The notes under the pieces were generated by a model that saw only the letters and a program-made list of their open reading frames with translations, did not search any database and was not told the DNA's origin. A program made the position numbers and the translations under genes. A DNA stretch of 64,000 bases from contig JAMLJB010000001.1 of the NCBI GenBank assembly GCA_023953835.1, forward strand, positions 2,515,501-2,579,500, read 5' to 3'. Below, piece after piece: positions 62,454-64,000 of the stretch (position 1 is the first letter of the stretch; every line of letters begins with the position of its first letter). The stretch is from Rhizobiaceae bacterium (GTDB lineage Bacteria > Pseudomonadota > Alphaproteobacteria > Rhizobiales > Rhizobiaceae).

Positions 62454-63064
62454 AAACAGGCCTTGTGCTATTCGGCGCAGCGATGCTCGCCGCCACGGCA
62501 ACGCTGGCGGACGAGAGCAAGGCGTTCCGGCTGAAGCTTGGGGAGCAGTCCATCGATCTCGACGTCGATGAGGATGCGCGGATCACCCTGCCGGACGGCT
62601 CGACGGCGACGGTCACGCTGAGCCGCAACGAATTTGCCACCTATGCGGCACAGGGCTTTTCCTTCGTCCATCCGAGCGACGTTTCGGTGACTCGCTCGCT
62701 GCTTGGCGAAGGTCTTGTGCAGCACCTCATGACCACGGCGCTCGGTACGATGGTGATCGTGCAGAGCTATGACGACCTCGATCCGAGTTCGCTGGGCGAA
62801 CTGATGCTGAAGGAACTGACCGGCGACGCGGTGTCGGCGGGCGCGAAACTCGACCGGCGGCCTGCGGGGCGCGATGCCGCTGGCAAAAAGCTGTCGGGCA
62901 TCGCGGCGACCGCCACGCTGAAACACGACACGGTGGACTATGAGATCGAGACCTACGGCAAGGACGATGCCGGTGTGATCGTCATCACGCGGATGGACCG
63001 CGACAACGCCGCGCAGGACGGCGCCAAGATCGACAAGTTCTGGGAAACGTTCAGGATTCAGTAG
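62450..63064 (+). CDS. Predicted periplasmic protein of unknown function
   Basis: 204 residues with a signal peptide (MKTGLVLFGAAMLAATATLA) and a beta-rich mature part: IDLDVDEDARITLPDGSTAT, TRSLLGEGLVQHLM, DYEIETYGKDDAGVIVITRM. Its ATG overlaps the stop of the FAD oxidoreductase gene, so it may be a partner of that enzyme. Tail-to-tail overlap of 7 bases with the next minus-strand gene. Family not recognised. Confidence 0.7.
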   Translation: MKTGLVLFGAAMLAATATLADESKAFRLKLGEQSIDLDVDEDARITLPDGSTATVTLSRNEFATYAAQGFSFVHPSDVSVTRSLLGEGLVQHLMTTALGTMVIVQSYDDLDPSSLGELMLKELTGDAVSAGAKLDRRPAGRDAAGKKLSGIAATATLKHDTVDYEIETYGKDDAGVIVITRMDRDNAAQDGAKIDKFWETFRIQ

Positions 63065-64000
63065 TCGTAGACGTGTTCCAGCCGCGCGCCCGACTTTTCC
63101 AGCAGGGGTATGACCTCATGCAGCCGCCTGACCGCGACCGCCAGCCCAAGGCGGCGATGGCGGGGGTCGGCGGGCAGGCGATAATCGAACAGCAGCCGCG
63201 TCTTGGGCGGCAGGACGATTGCGCCGTTTGAAATCGCGGTGAAGAGGATTTCGTCGTTGCCGCCGATTTCCACGAACCGCAGGCCGCGCCCGATGAGCCT
63301 CGGCAGCATTTCCGTGAACGCCTGGTAGCGCTTCGTTACGAACACCGCACCGTCCAGCCCCATGTCCTTTTCAAGCCTTGTGTCCGGCTCTCCGTCGATG
63401 GCCAGCGCAACCGGGCCTTTTGCCCACACATGGATGTCGAGCGCGGCGGGTTCGGCGGTTGCCGACAGGCCGGACTTGATGAGATCGGCATAGGCCTGCT
63501 TGATCGTGTAGGCGAGACCGAAGGCAGATTTTCGCTCGGTGGTGCGGGTGGGATCGTCGCCTTCTTCGGGGAGCAGCAGGAGCAATCCGTCGCGCTTCTG
63601 CGCATAGGCGAATTGGTACCATGGCACCTGGTCGAGGAACGCCGCATAGTCCTTCGCGACGCGGGCGAGGTAACGGTCGGCGGCAACCGGCCGGCCGGAT
63701 GTCCATTCCGTGAAGCGACCGACGGTGTTTTCATAGGCCGATTGAACGGCAAGCTCGATCGTGTGGCTTGTGCCGATCACCGCCAGCATCTGGTGGTTGG
63801 CGAAGTTGAACGGATGACCGGAACTGGCGCGGATCACCATCGCATAGTCCTGCCAGAAGCGCCCGATATAGGCCCAGTAAGGGAACTCGCTCTCGCGACG
63901 GCCTGCATCGAGGAAGGCTGCATATTCGCGGGCGGCATAGACGATCGCCCATTCGGGATAGGTGAGATAGGTGGACTCCTCAGTGCGCTGGTAGCCGGGA
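63058..64000 (-). CDS. Unknown protein, 5' end beyond the window
   Basis: The minus-strand frame stays open to the window edge (313 residues visible), continuing past an internal ATG at 63840, so the true start lies outside. Near the visible start GYQRTEEST-YLTYPEWAIVYA and YAAFLDAGRRESEFPYW suggest a helical region. The C-terminal half (GPVALAIDGEPDTRLE, LLFDYRLPADPRHRRLGLAV) is beta-rich. No membrane segment in the visible part. I recognise no family. Confidence 0.7.
   Translation of the reverse strand, partial: PGYQRTEESTYLTYPEWAIVYAAREYAAFLDAGRRESEFPYWAYIGRFWQDYAMVIRASSGHPFNFANHQMLAVIGTSHTIELAVQSAYENTVGRFTEWTSGRPVAADRYLARVAKDYAAFLDQVPWYQFAYAQKRDGLLLLLPEEGDDPTRTTERKSAFGLAYTIKQAYADLIKSGLSATAEPAALDIHVWAKGPVALAIDGEPDTRLEKDMGLDGAVFVTKRYQAFTEMLPRLIGRGLRFVEIGGNDEILFTAISNGAIVLPPKTRLLFDYRLPADPRHRRLGLAVAVRRLHEVIPLLEKSGARLEHVYDY

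Overview
The window is 64 kb of high-GC alphaproteobacterial chromosome. Gene content, dense ATGA-overlap operons and frequent GTG/TTG starts point to the Hyphomicrobiales (Rhizobiales), probably a Phyllobacteriaceae-like organism close to Mesorhizobium or Aminobacter. That placement is inferred from gene content: choXWV choline uptake, a petP-petR type MarR/OmpR pair, an arsR-arsC-aqpS operon and a long UvrB. I see no rRNA, tRNA, CRISPR array, phage or intact transposase.

Left part (1-20 kb), mostly housekeeping. Two unknown genes at the left edge (coiled coil) are followed by a choline ABC transporter (choXWV) and clpS. Next is a tightly overlapped four-gene MoxR/DUF58/DUF4159/large membrane protein operon of unknown purpose. 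A 266-bp element with 34-bp inverted ends separates it from a DUF1285-Nudix-cca operon. DUF1059, hemF, apt and the complete cytochrome bc1 operon (petABC, ending in a strong terminator) follow.

Middle (20-40 kb). Two rhizobial REP-type palindromes bracket a block of two MaoC-fold proteins and a divergent HxlR/QorB-like pair. Then come trmL, two short upstream ORFs with strong ribosome sites, an unknown small gene and two half-size ABC exporters. A glycine-rich autotransporter, ychF, a VapBC-like toxin-antitoxin pair with a perfect 27-bp palindrome, pth and rplY, a second Ig-domain beta-barrel protein, prs, a creatinase-like M24 protein and pgeF complete this part.

Accessory stretch (40.5-46.2 kb). 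A type I secreted adhesin combines a Bap-like N-terminus, Ig-like domains, nine 25-residue DUF285 repeats and an RTX C-terminus. It is followed by two cold-shock genes and the arsenic operon with its operator. Three AT-rich CTAA-N(1-2)-TTAG palindromes lie beside surface-protein genes in otherwise GC-rich DNA.

Right part (46-64 kb). A UbiK-like protein, YbjN, CsaA, a GlxA-type regulator with an isochorismatase-fold hydrolase, and the PetP/PetR/histidine-kinase module with a MarR-type operator come first. Then follow a glycine-zipper small protein, an MBL hydrolase, lgt, midA, uvrB, a SemiSWEET, two unknown proteins, a membrane-anchored FAD oxidoreductase coupled to a periplasmic protein, and an unknown gene cut by the window edge.
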